Below, piece by piece: positions 12,526-19,097 of a stretch of DNA of 27,816 nt; the stretch's first letter is position 1, and every line of letters begins with the position of its first letter. Below the pieces are notes generated by a model. That model was given only the letters and a program-made list of their open reading frames with translations. It was not told the origin of the DNA and made no database searches. The position numbers and the translations under genes are program-made. The stretch is from a virus, in the IMG/VR virus record IMGVR_UViG_3300046522_000290, positions 1 through 27,816 of that record. One strand, written 5' to 3'.

Positions 12526-12903
12526 ATGGCCCGGCCACGAAAGCCAACGGCGGTTTTAGAGCTTACGGGCGCCTTCAAGAAAGACCCGCAGCGCGCCCGC
12601 AATGATGAGCCGGTACCGACCGGCAAGCCCGGCGATCCGCCGGACTATCTCGGCGAAGTAGCCGCCGGCATCTGGCACGAAATGGTTCTGCATGGCTTCT
12701 GGCTGACAGACGCCGACAAGTTCCTCTTAGAAATCGCGGCGCGACACATGGCCGATTTCCGGCGTGGCGTGTGCGACCCGAAAATCATAGCCCAACTTAT
12801 TACGGTCTTGAACAAGCTCGGCTTCGGCCCGGCTGAACGCAGCAAGATTAAAGCACCGGGCGCCAAAGAAGACGGCCCCAAGGACTTTGACGAATTCAAG
12901 TGA
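12526..12903 (+). CDS. terS: Terminase small subunit (P27 family)
   Basis: A 125-residue protein beginning MARPRKPTAVLELTGAFKKD, the conserved P27-type N-terminus, followed by a GDPPDYL segment and helices (ADKFLLEIAARHMADFRRG). Small terminases recognise phage DNA at the packaging site and feed it to the large subunit. The Lys-rich C-terminus contacts TerL or DNA. AGGT ten bases before the ATG is a weak ribosome site. The next gene's start lies inside its last codons. Confidence 0.85.
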   Translation: MARPRKPTAVLELTGAFKKDPQRARNDEPVPTGKPGDPPDYLGEVAAGIWHEMVLHGFWLTDADKFLLEIAARHMADFRRGVCDPKIIAQLITVLNKLGFGPAERSKIKAPGAKEDGPKDFDEFK

Positions 12904-14566
12904 TTACCCGCATGTCGAAGCTGGCTTGGCCTATTGTCGTGGCGTCGTGGCTGGCACTATTCCGGCCGGACTATACGTCCGCCAAGCGTGCCAACGACAC
13001 CTTGACGACCTTGAAAAAACCGATTGGGCATATCGCTTCGACTATGAACTAGCCGAACGCGTCTGCAAGTTCTGTTGCCTCTTCACTCACGTTAAGGGAC
13101 CGCTTGCAGGACAGTTCATTGCGCTTGAAGGATGGCAGTCATTCATCCTAACCGTTGTCTTCGGCTGGGTATGGAAGCACAACGGCAAGCGTCGTTTCCG
13201 CCGCACCTATATTGAAGTGCCGCGCGGCAACGGCAAGACCACGATTTCAGTTCTGCCAGCGCTCTACATGCTCGCGGCGGACAAGGAAGGCGGCGCGGAA
13301 GTCTATTCGGCCGCACGTATCCGCGACCAGGCGAAGGTTGCCTTTAGCATCGCGCAACAGATGGCGCGCAAGAACCCGGCCTTTACCGGGAAGCTCGGCG
13401 TTGACGTTCTGGCGCATCGCATTGTGCAACAGTCTTCGGCTTCGTTCTTCGAAGCCGTATCGAGCGATGCAGACTCGCTGGACGGCAAGAACGTTCACTT
13501 CGGACTCATTGACGAACTGCATGCGCATCGCACGCGCGACGTTTACGACGCTATCGAGACGGGCGCCGGCAAGCGCGATCAATCGTTGCTCTGGTCGATC
13601 ACAACGGCCGGTTCCGACAAGACCGGGATTGCCTATGAACAGCGCGCCTATGTGCTGAACATTCTTAAGGGCACGGTTGAAGATGACTCGTTCTTCGGCG
13701 TCGTCTACACGGTTGACGACGGCGACGACTGGACGGCCGAGTCCACATGGATCAAGGCAAACCCGAATTACGGCATTTCGGTTGAAGCGGAAAACCTCGC
13801 TGCAATGTGCCGCAAGGCCATGCAGTCGCCGGCTTCGCAAGCCGCATTTCTTACCAAGCATCTGAACGTCTGGATTCAAACCGACCAAGCGCTGTACGAC
13901 ACGCGCGCATGGGATAGGTGCGCCGATGCTACGCTTAACATTGACGATTTCGCGGGCAAACCCTGTAGGATCGCGGCGGACCTTGCGTCGAAGGTGGACG
14001 TTGCGGCTATCGTGCTGCTATTCGAAGACGAAGGGCGCCTTGTCGCGTTTCCGCGTTTCTATGTGCCAGAGGCGGCGATTGAAGAAACTCGCAACGCGTC
14101 TTACCACGGCTGGCAAATCAGCGGACACATACAAGTCACGGACGGCGACGTTATCGACTTCAACAGAATCGAAGACGATATCCGCGCCGATCTCGACAAG
14201 TACGACGTTATAGAACTCGCCTTCGACCCTTGGCAGTCAACGCAAATGTCTACGTCGCTCATGAGCGGCGGCGCCAACGTCGTTGAATATCGCCAAGTCG
14301 TCTCGACAATGTCCGAACCGACGAAAGAGCTAGACGCTCTTATGCGTACCGGTGGCATCGCTCACAACGCGAACCCGGTCCTTGCCTGGATGATTGGCAA
14401 TGTCGTTGGGCACTATGACGCGAAAGAAAACGTCTATCCCCGCAAAGAGCGACCGGAAAACAAAATTGACGGCGCGGTAGCGCTGATTATGGCGCTCGGC
14501 TTGAAGCTGAAAGGCGACCAGACCGGCGGCACTTACCTTTCCTCTGACGAACTGCTGATACTGTAA
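12887..14566 (+). CDS. terL: Terminase large subunit
   Basis: A 559-residue packaging motor. The ATPase part has Walker A VPRGNGKTT (K117) and Walker B FGLIDELHAH (D209, E210). The RuvC-like nuclease part has three spaced acidic residues: D365 (IAADLASK), D447 (AFDPWQS) and D528 (KIDGAVAL). It pumps and cuts concatemeric DNA at the portal. Start TTG at 12887, 17 bases inside terS, with AAGGAC upstream; no ATG precedes the conserved region. Length is normal for the HK97/P27-linked class. Confidence 0.92.
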   Translation: MTNSSDYPHVEAGLAYCRGVVAGTIPAGLYVRQACQRHLDDLEKTDWAYRFDYELAERVCKFCCLFTHVKGPLAGQFIALEGWQSFILTVVFGWVWKHNGKRRFRRTYIEVPRGNGKTTISVLPALYMLAADKEGGAEVYSAARIRDQAKVAFSIAQQMARKNPAFTGKLGVDVLAHRIVQQSSASFFEAVSSDADSLDGKNVHFGLIDELHAHRTRDVYDAIETGAGKRDQSLLWSITTAGSDKTGIAYEQRAYVLNILKGTVEDDSFFGVVYTVDDGDDWTAESTWIKANPNYGISVEAENLAAMCRKAMQSPASQAAFLTKHLNVWIQTDQALYDTRAWDRCADATLNIDDFAGKPCRIAADLASKVDVAAIVLLFEDEGRLVAFPRFYVPEAAIEETRNASYHGWQISGHIQVTDGDVIDFNRIEDDIRADLDKYDVIELAFDPWQSTQMSTSLMSGGANVVEYRQVVSTMSEPTKELDALMRTGGIAHNANPVLAWMIGNVVGHYDAKENVYPRKERPENKIDGAVALIMALGLKLKGDQTGGTYLSSDELLIL

Positions 14567-14579
14567 GGGACTCGAATAT

Positions 14580-14747
14580 ATGAAAATCGTTCGGTCCCTT
14601 GCACGGAACGCAATTGGCTTGGCCGGTATGGCGTCAATCACTTTTGGTGTTGAGCAATACTCACGTCCAGCCGGCTTTGTTGTTGCCGGCATGTTCCTAA
14701 TTCTCTGCGCACTGGTTGACGCATTCGAGACAAGGCCAGCCGCTTAA
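14580..14747 (+). CDS. Small two-helix membrane protein, 55 aa
   Basis: ATG at 14580, 13 bases after the TerL stop, with AAGGGA upstream. Two hydrophobic segments (AIGLAGMASITFGV and AGFVVAGMFLILCALV) flank a short polar turn (EQYSRP). Its TAA shares an A with the portal ATG (TAATG). Tiny membrane proteins between TerL and portal occur in several HK97-like phages, function unknown. Confidence 0.6.
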   Translation: MKIVRSLARNAIGLAGMASITFGVEQYSRPAGFVVAGMFLILCALVDAFETRPAA

Positions 14748-16693
14748 TGGGAATCTTTGAAAAGTTTTCATCCGCCATAGAGCGGAAAGCTACAGACGTG
14801 TCTGCGCTAACGTGGTCCGAACTATTCCCGGCGCGCTCGGCGAAGAGCGGCGTAACCGTCAACGTTGATACGGCGCTGCGAACAACAACCGTTCTGGCGT
14901 GCGCCCGCGTGATCTCGGAAGGCATCGCACAGCTACCCGTCAAGCTTTTTGATATCGACGGCCTGAACAAGACCGTTAACACGACGCATCCGCTTTATCA
15001 TCTTCTCGCGTGCGAACCCAACGACTTCATGTCGTCGTTTGAGTTTCGCGAAATGATGACGATGCACGCCGTTTTGCTCGGCAACGCATACGCCTACGTC
15101 AACCGCGTAGGCAACAAGATCATTGAGATTCTGCCGCTGGTTCCTAATCAGGTTTCGCTAGTTCGAAATGCTGACTGGACGATTGACTATTACGTCACGG
15201 ACCTAGCCGGCAAGACAATGGTTCTGGACGGCCGGGACGTGCTGCATTTACGCGGTCCCATGTGGAACGGCTATCAGGGCATGGACATGGTCCAGACCGC
15301 CCGCGAAGCCATCGGCCTGTCAATCGCGACCGAAGAGACACACGCCAGCTTGCACGCCAACGGCGCACAGCCCGGCGGCGTTCTCGCGGTGAAAGGCAAA
15401 CTGGACGACAAGGCGCGCGAACGCCTCAAGACGGCTTGGAATGCCTTTCAAGGCGGCGTCGCGAACCGGTTCAAGACCGCTGTTCTTGACGTAGACGCCG
15501 AGTGGAAGCCGCTTTCGATGACTGGCGTTGACAGCCAGCATTTGGAAACGCGCCGATTCCAGATCGAAGAGATTTGCCGGGCCATGCGGGTCTTTCCGCA
15601 ATTGGTCATGCACAGCGACAAGACTTCGACGTTCGCCAGCGCCGAGTCCTTCTTTATCGCGCACGTCACCCACTCGCTTATGCCGTGGGTTCAGCGATGG
15701 GAACAGACAATCAATCGAGTCATCTTGGACGATGACCCGAAACTGGTTATGCGCCTCAACGTGCAATCCATGTTGAAGACGGACGCCACGACACGCGGCA
15801 ACTTCTATCAACAGGCTCTCGGCGGCGCCCGCCCCGAAACGGCTTGGATGACCAAGAACGAAGTCCGTGAGCTTGAAGACCTGAACCCGATTGACGGCGG
15901 CGACGAGCTGCCGAAGCCGCCCCCGGTGCCGGACCCGACGACTCCCTTTGGGGCTTCGCCTGGTGCCGACGAACCGGACCCGGCGGACGACCATAACCCG
16001 GTGACCGCGAAGGCTCTTGAAGCTCTCGCGGTCTTCCGCAAGAACAACCCGAACCATGACGAGTCGGGCCGCTTCGCCAGCGGTCCCGGCGTCAAGGGCA
16101 GCGGCGTAGAGCAAGCGACCAGCGTAAAGCGATCTTGGATCGCCTCTAGCCCGCTGCGTAGCCTGACAGACGTTTACAAGGGCGCCGAAGGCAACAAGTT
16201 GCGGTTAGACGCGGCCGGCGCCGCTGTAGCCGCCGAGACAGGCGCCAAATTGAAGACGGCACCGATTAAGAAGATTGAACGGGCCATGGAGAAAGTCGCC
16301 GCCGGCCGCAAGCCGGGTGGCGTTAACGACATTGTCCGGCAAACCTTCCACGTCGCGTCACCGGCCATTGCCGACGCCGTCGTTAAGGGTCTGGCGAAGT
16401 ATTTCCCGATTGTGGATGAGGGTTACAAGACGACGAACGCCGGTTACTTCGACCGCGCCGTTAACGTCAAGTTCCCGAATGGCCAGATTGGCGAAGTCCT
16501 GATCATGCCGCCCGAAATGGCCAACGCGAAGAGCGAAGGCGGCGGGCATAAGCTGTATTCTGGAGAACGAAGTCTCCCGGCGGGTCATCCGCTACGGGAG
16601 ACTCTGTTAGCTGCATCACGCGAACTCTATGCGCGCGCCAATCAACGGCTTTCAGCGGACTGGAAAGACGCTTTAGGCAAGGACGGGAGTTGA
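14747..16693 (+). CDS. HK97-type portal fused to a RelA/SpoT-like domain
   Basis: A 648-residue protein. Residues 1-385 are a standard HK97 portal (RTTTVLACARVISEGIAQLP, LLGNAYAYVNR, LETRRFQIEEICRAMRVFP), forming the dodecameric DNA gate. A Pro/Asp-rich linker and NPNHDESGRFASG (about 434-446) lead to an extra domain at about 490-635. It reads NDIVRQTFHV (D528), then NAGYFDRAVNVKFPNGQIGE (Y567, E583), then PPEM and HKLYSGER. This order resembles RelA/SpoT nucleotidyltransferases (DIAGxR, GYRSxH, ExQIRT, with the two metal-binding acids kept). Typical portals end near 400-450 residues. The final 52 bases overlap a minus-strand gene. Activity is not proven; the usual R/H of GYRxxH differ. Confidence 0.8.
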   Translation: MGIFEKFSSAIERKATDVSALTWSELFPARSAKSGVTVNVDTALRTTTVLACARVISEGIAQLPVKLFDIDGLNKTVNTTHPLYHLLACEPNDFMSSFEFREMMTMHAVLLGNAYAYVNRVGNKIIEILPLVPNQVSLVRNADWTIDYYVTDLAGKTMVLDGRDVLHLRGPMWNGYQGMDMVQTAREAIGLSIATEETHASLHANGAQPGGVLAVKGKLDDKARERLKTAWNAFQGGVANRFKTAVLDVDAEWKPLSMTGVDSQHLETRRFQIEEICRAMRVFPQLVMHSDKTSTFASAESFFIAHVTHSLMPWVQRWEQTINRVILDDDPKLVMRLNVQSMLKTDATTRGNFYQQALGGARPETAWMTKNEVRELEDLNPIDGGDELPKPPPVPDPTTPFGASPGADEPDPADDHNPVTAKALEALAVFRKNNPNHDESGRFASGPGVKGSGVEQATSVKRSWIASSPLRSLTDVYKGAEGNKLRLDAAGAAVAAETGAKLKTAPIKKIERAMEKVAAGRKPGGVNDIVRQTFHVASPAIADAVVKGLAKYFPIVDEGYKTTNAGYFDRAVNVKFPNGQIGEVLIMPPEMANAKSEGGGHKLYSGERSLPAGHPLRETLLAASRELYARANQRLSADWKDALGKDGS

Positions 16694-16854
16694 GGGAACA
16701 TTCCTTCAAACTTTTCCTTGCTCAACAGCCGCGCGTTGTGGTTCGCCTCGGCGCTGTCTAACCCGGTCCAAACCCCGTCAACGCACCAGATCGCTTCGTG
16801 ATCGGTCATTCGAACGGCGTTTCCGTCCAGCGTCGCATACTTTGGCTCTGCCAT
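16642..16854 (-). CDS. Hypothetical protein, 70 aa, convergent with portal gene
   Basis: ATG at 16854 has the strongest ribosome site in the window, AAAGGAGGT, which is partly held in a hairpin. The protein begins MAEPKYATLDGNAVRMTDHE, includes WCVDGVWTGLDSAEANHNA, and has a Ser/Pro-rich tail. Its last 52 coding bases overlap the 3' end of the portal fusion on the other strand. The arrangement could suit an antidote to the fused domain, but there is no sequence proof. Unknown family. Confidence 0.55.
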   Translation of the reverse strand: MAEPKYATLDGNAVRMTDHEAIWCVDGVWTGLDSAEANHNARLLSKEKFEGMFPQLPSLPKASFQSAESR

Positions 16855-16856
16855 GT

Positions 16857-16877
16857 GTTTACCTCCTTTGGGTAAAC
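16857..16877 (-). promoter_or_regulatory. Hairpin over the ribosome site
   Basis: GTTTACC (16857-16863) and GGTAAAC (16871-16877) are perfect inverted repeats with a 7-base loop. On the minus strand the AAGGAGG lies in the loop and downstream arm, so folding would restrict translation of the 70-residue gene. It could be an RNA switch or a protein-binding site. Confidence 0.5.
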
Positions 16878-16881
16878 CGTC

Positions 16882-17106
16882 TTAGAGCAAATCGTCTGGC
16901 TCTATGTCAAACTTAATGATCGCACGCAAAAGGCGAATAACGGGTTCGGGACACTCACGAGTCCCGGCCCGGTAATGACGAGCGGTCCGCTTGGCGATGC
17001 CAAGATACTCGCTCGCATGCTCTTCTGTCTCAATCCCTGCCCTATCCGCCAGTGTGGCAAACAGGACGGCCGACTCGGTCTGTTTCAGTTTGCGCGGTGG
17101 CGCCAT
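16882..17106 (-). CDS. Helix-turn-helix-like small regulator, 74 aa
   Basis: ATG at 17106 follows GAAGGAA. The sequence TESAVLFATLADRAGIETEE then ASEYLGIAKRTARHYRAGTR fits a Cro/phage-type helix-turn-helix, with the recognition helix at about residues 36-48. A C-terminal helix (EPVIRLLRAIIKFDIEP) could dimerise. It precedes the 70-residue gene by 27 bases, so both are likely co-transcribed. The dyad at 17140-17156 in its leader is a natural autoregulatory site. Confidence 0.6.
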   Translation of the reverse strand: MAPPRKLKQTESAVLFATLADRAGIETEEHASEYLGIAKRTARHYRAGTRECPEPVIRLLRAIIKFDIEPDDLL

Positions 17107-17139
17107 ACGGCTGATTCCTTCTGGAACCCACTCTAAACG

Positions 17140-17156
17140 AACGAAAGTGCTTCGTT
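17140..17156 (-). promoter_or_regulatory. Operator-like dyad upstream of the HTH gene
   Basis: AACGAA (17140-17145), a 5-base spacer AGTGC, and TTCGTT (17151-17156) form a perfect inverted repeat. Promoter-like TTAACG and TTTAGA boxes on the minus strand flank it at roughly 15-16 bases. Suits binding by the HTH protein encoded next to it. Confidence 0.45.
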
Positions 17157-17177
17157 AAGCGCCGCGTTGCGGCGCTT
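17157..17177. terminator. Strong hairpin after the 129-residue gene, possible terminator
   Basis: AAGCGCCGC (17157-17165), loop GTT, GCGGCGCTT (17169-17177): a perfect 9-bp stem 14 bases past the minus-strand stop at 17191. No T-run follows on either strand, so termination may be weak or the hairpin may stabilise the 3' end. Confidence 0.45.
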
Positions 17178-17190
17178 CGGCGAAGAACTC

Positions 17191-17580
17191 TTAATCAATT
17201 GCCCACTTTGCTTCGTTGTAACCGGGCAACGCGGGGATGCAGTCTTCAATGATGGCCTGCAAGATCGCCTTGGCTTCCGAATCTGCCCATTCCGGGGTTT
17301 CGCAAGACTGGTAATCGAGACATTGCGCCAGCTTGATCATGCCAATGGCATTCGGGACCGTTAGGAAGAACCGGTAAGCCATCGGCGACGCGTTGCTACC
17401 TTCCTTGTACCGATAGTTCACGCTCTTGACGTTCTCTTGATAGAGCTTTTGGGCGATCTCGTTGGCGTTATCCGCGTTGATGACTTCCCGGCCCTTGTTC
17501 CAGTAGTACGAAACCCGCTTGAGAACGCAGTAAGACACCAGCGCCGAAATGTGCTTGTCGGAAACGACGAATGCGGACAT
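17191..17580 (-). CDS. Conserved hypothetical protein, 129 aa
   Basis: ATG at 17580 follows AGAGAGG; the longer frame upstream lacks support. Begins MSAFVVSDKHISALVSYCV, includes VKSVNYRYKEG, and ends with LQAIIEDCIPALPGYNEAKW. I recognise this overall pattern (SVNYRY, CLDYQSCET, ALPGY) from unnamed proteins in plasmids, phages and diverse bacteria; no function is known to me. It is the largest gene of the island. Probably cytoplasmic. Confidence 0.6.
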   Translation of the reverse strand: MSAFVVSDKHISALVSYCVLKRVSYYWNKGREVINADNANEIAQKLYQENVKSVNYRYKEGSNASPMAYRFFLTVPNAIGMIKLAQCLDYQSCETPEWADSEAKAILQAIIEDCIPALPGYNEAKWAID

Positions 17581-17597
17581 TTGAAAACCTCTCTTGT

Positions 17598-17762
17598 TTA
17601 GTTCTTGATCTCGAAACAAACACCCTTGCCCGTCGAAACGAACAATTCGAACTTAGGCGACGTGATGAGAATGTAAGCGCCGTTGACCCGGCCCCGACCG
17701 ACCTTGGCTTCCAAGCCGTTTTCGATCTCCCGAACCAGCGCCTTAACAACTGACTTCAACAT
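17598..17762 (-). CDS. Small hypothetical protein, 54 aa
   Basis: ATG at 17762 with GGGAG upstream. A helix (LKSVVKALVREIENGLEAKV) leads into a beta hairpin (GAYILITSPKFELFVSTGKG). It is the first gene downstream of the promoter at 17789-17817 and probably forms one transcript with the 129-residue gene. No family recognised. Confidence 0.5.
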   Translation of the reverse strand: MLKSVVKALVREIENGLEAKVGRGRVNGAYILITSPKFELFVSTGKGVCFEIKN

Positions 17763-17788
17763 TTCCCGTCTCCCTGTCTGCAAAACAA

Positions 17789-17817
17789 CAATAGGCCCAT
17801 TGGGCCTATTGAGTCAA
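17789..17817 (-). promoter_or_regulatory. Promoter with palindromic operator (copy 1)
   Basis: On the minus strand, TTGACT (17817-17812) and CTATTG (17794-17789) are 17 bases apart. Filling and overlapping the spacer is a 21-base perfect palindrome around one central base: AATAGGCCCA, T, TGGGCCTATT (17790-17810). A repressor here would block polymerase directly. The same layout recurs at 18327-18355. Confidence 0.7.
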
Positions 17818-17837
17818 CGCCGTTCTGTTATTTTTTC

Positions 17838-18035
17838 TTAGGTCTTGTTGATTATTTCGACTTCACCGGAACGCGCGACATAGACAGCGAAGTTTCTGGA
17901 AACAATCTTGCCATTAAGCCGGAAAAACTGGTCTCTCTTCGTAATTGTGACCTTCCAAGGCTCCTGTACCGGGAACGTCTTACGGATCATCGGAACGCCG
18001 TTCCGAATGAGCGCCTGAACAACCTCGCCCATCAT
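17838..18035 (-). CDS. Small basic hypothetical protein, 65 aa
   Basis: ATGATG at 18035 overlaps the upstream TGA. Beta-rich and basic (KVTITKRDQFFRLNGKIVSR, then FAVYVARSGEVEIINKT). Translationally coupled to the 84-residue gene. No family recognised. Confidence 0.5.
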   Translation of the reverse strand: MMGEVVQALIRNGVPMIRKTFPVQEPWKVTITKRDQFFRLNGKIVSRNFAVYVARSGEVEIINKT

Positions 18036-18286
18036 GCCGCAAGTGCCAGTTCGGCCGGTAGCTGGACCGACGTTTGGAAGATGTAGCCTTCATAGAAGTC
18101 GAAATAGAGCTTGAAGGCGTCGCCGGCCAACATGGCAAGCCACTTCACCTTAACCGGTGAATCTCCCGGCTCTCCCTGCATGTAATCGATTGAAGAGTCT
18201 GCAATCGCGACATTGAAAACCTGTTCCGCGACCTCTTCGACGGCGATTTGCTGTGAAACGGACAGTTCTTCGAACTTAACAGCCAT
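18032..18286 (-). CDS. Small acidic hypothetical protein, 84 aa
   Basis: ATG at 18286 follows AGGAGAG. An acidic helical N-terminus (FEELSVSQQIAVEEVAEQVF) is followed by VKVKWLAMLAGDAFKLYFDF and an Ala-rich end. It is the first gene after the operator/promoter at 18327-18355. The small acidic fold is compatible with inhibitor-type proteins, but this is only a general impression. Confidence 0.5.
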   Translation of the reverse strand: MAVKFEELSVSQQIAVEEVAEQVFNVAIADSSIDYMQGEPGDSPVKVKWLAMLAGDAFKLYFDFYEGYIFQTSVQLPAELALAA

Positions 18287-18326
18287 TTTGGCTCTCCTAA
18301 GCGGCCGGGAATCGGCCCCGACTCAT

Positions 18327-18355
18327 TTATAGGCCCATTGGTCCTATCGAGTCCA
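18327..18355 (-). promoter_or_regulatory. Promoter with palindromic operator (copy 2)
   Basis: On the minus strand, TGGACT (18355-18350) and CTATAA (18332-18327) are 17 bases apart. The spacer holds ATAGGCCCATTGGTCCTAT (18329-18347), differing from copy 1 at one base in 19. GAGTC follows in both copies. The shared design points to joint control of both halves of the island. Confidence 0.7.
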
Positions 18356-18390
18356 TCCCTCCTAAAACCATTTTTGAAGTGGAAGCGCCT

Positions 18391-19086
18391 ATGAACCGGC
18401 TTGGTTGCGGGTTCCTTGAAGTCAAATTCAATCCGGGTGCCGATGACGGCACCTTCGCCGGCTACGGCTCAATTTTCGGCAATGTCGATTCATATGGTGA
18501 CGTAGTCGCGCCCGGTGCTTTCAAAAGCACACTTCAAGAGGCGAAGAGCGGTACCGGTGCTTGGCCTGCAATGCTTTTGCAGCACGGCGGCGACTCCGTA
18601 GAGGACAAGATGCCAATTGGCATCTGGACCGCCATGGACGAAGACGACAACGGCCTCCGCATGGAGGGCAAGTTGGCGCTCGATACCCGACGCGGCGCCG
18701 AAGCTTACGCACTTCTCAAGATGACACCGCGTCCAGCGCTGAACGGCCTGTCTATCGGCTATCGCGCGCGCAAGTTCGTCATGGGCGCGAAGACAGACAA
18801 GGCGCGGCGCACCCTTACCGGTGTCGATCTCCATGAAGTGTCCCTTGTGACCTTCCCGGCCAACACGCTTGCGACTGTTACTTCGGTCAAGGCGTCCGAC
18901 GAAATCAAAACCATTCGAGACTTTGAGAACTTCCTACGGGACGTAGGCGGTTTTTCGAATAGCGCCGCCAAAGCGATTGCTTCGGGCGGATTCAAATCGC
19001 ACGCGGACCTTCGGGACGAAGACGACGGCGAAAAACGTTTGGCGGACCTTCTTGAAAAGGCCGCTGCAATCTTCAATCCCAAATAA
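18391..19086 (+). CDS. HK97-type prohead protease
   Basis: A 231-residue serine protease (U35/S78 type). Conserved pieces: FAGYGSIFGNVDSYGDVVAPGAF (in parts, about 22-44), the catalytic His in MLLQHG (H65), and the catalytic Ser in LNGLSIGY (S121), with DLHEVSLVTFPANTLA following. It trims the capsid scaffold domain during maturation. The likely start is ATG 18391 after GGAAG; a GTG at 18379 is possible. C-terminal 60 residues are typical disordered/helical extension. Confidence 0.9.
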   Translation: MNRLGCGFLEVKFNPGADDGTFAGYGSIFGNVDSYGDVVAPGAFKSTLQEAKSGTGAWPAMLLQHGGDSVEDKMPIGIWTAMDEDDNGLRMEGKLALDTRRGAEAYALLKMTPRPALNGLSIGYRARKFVMGAKTDKARRTLTGVDLHEVSLVTFPANTLATVTSVKASDEIKTIRDFENFLRDVGGFSNSAAKAIASGGFKSHADLRDEDDGEKRLADLLEKAAAIFNPK

Positions 19087-19097
19087 GGTACTACACT

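Noticed and set aside
15320-16114. 264-codon minus-strand open frame inside the portal gene
   Set aside because: Antisense shadow of the portal; no ribosome site or motif.
17790-17810. Palindrome considered as an intrinsic terminator
   Set aside because: No T-run on either side; it sits exactly between -35 and -10 boxes and recurs at 18329-18347 in the same setting, so operator is the better reading.
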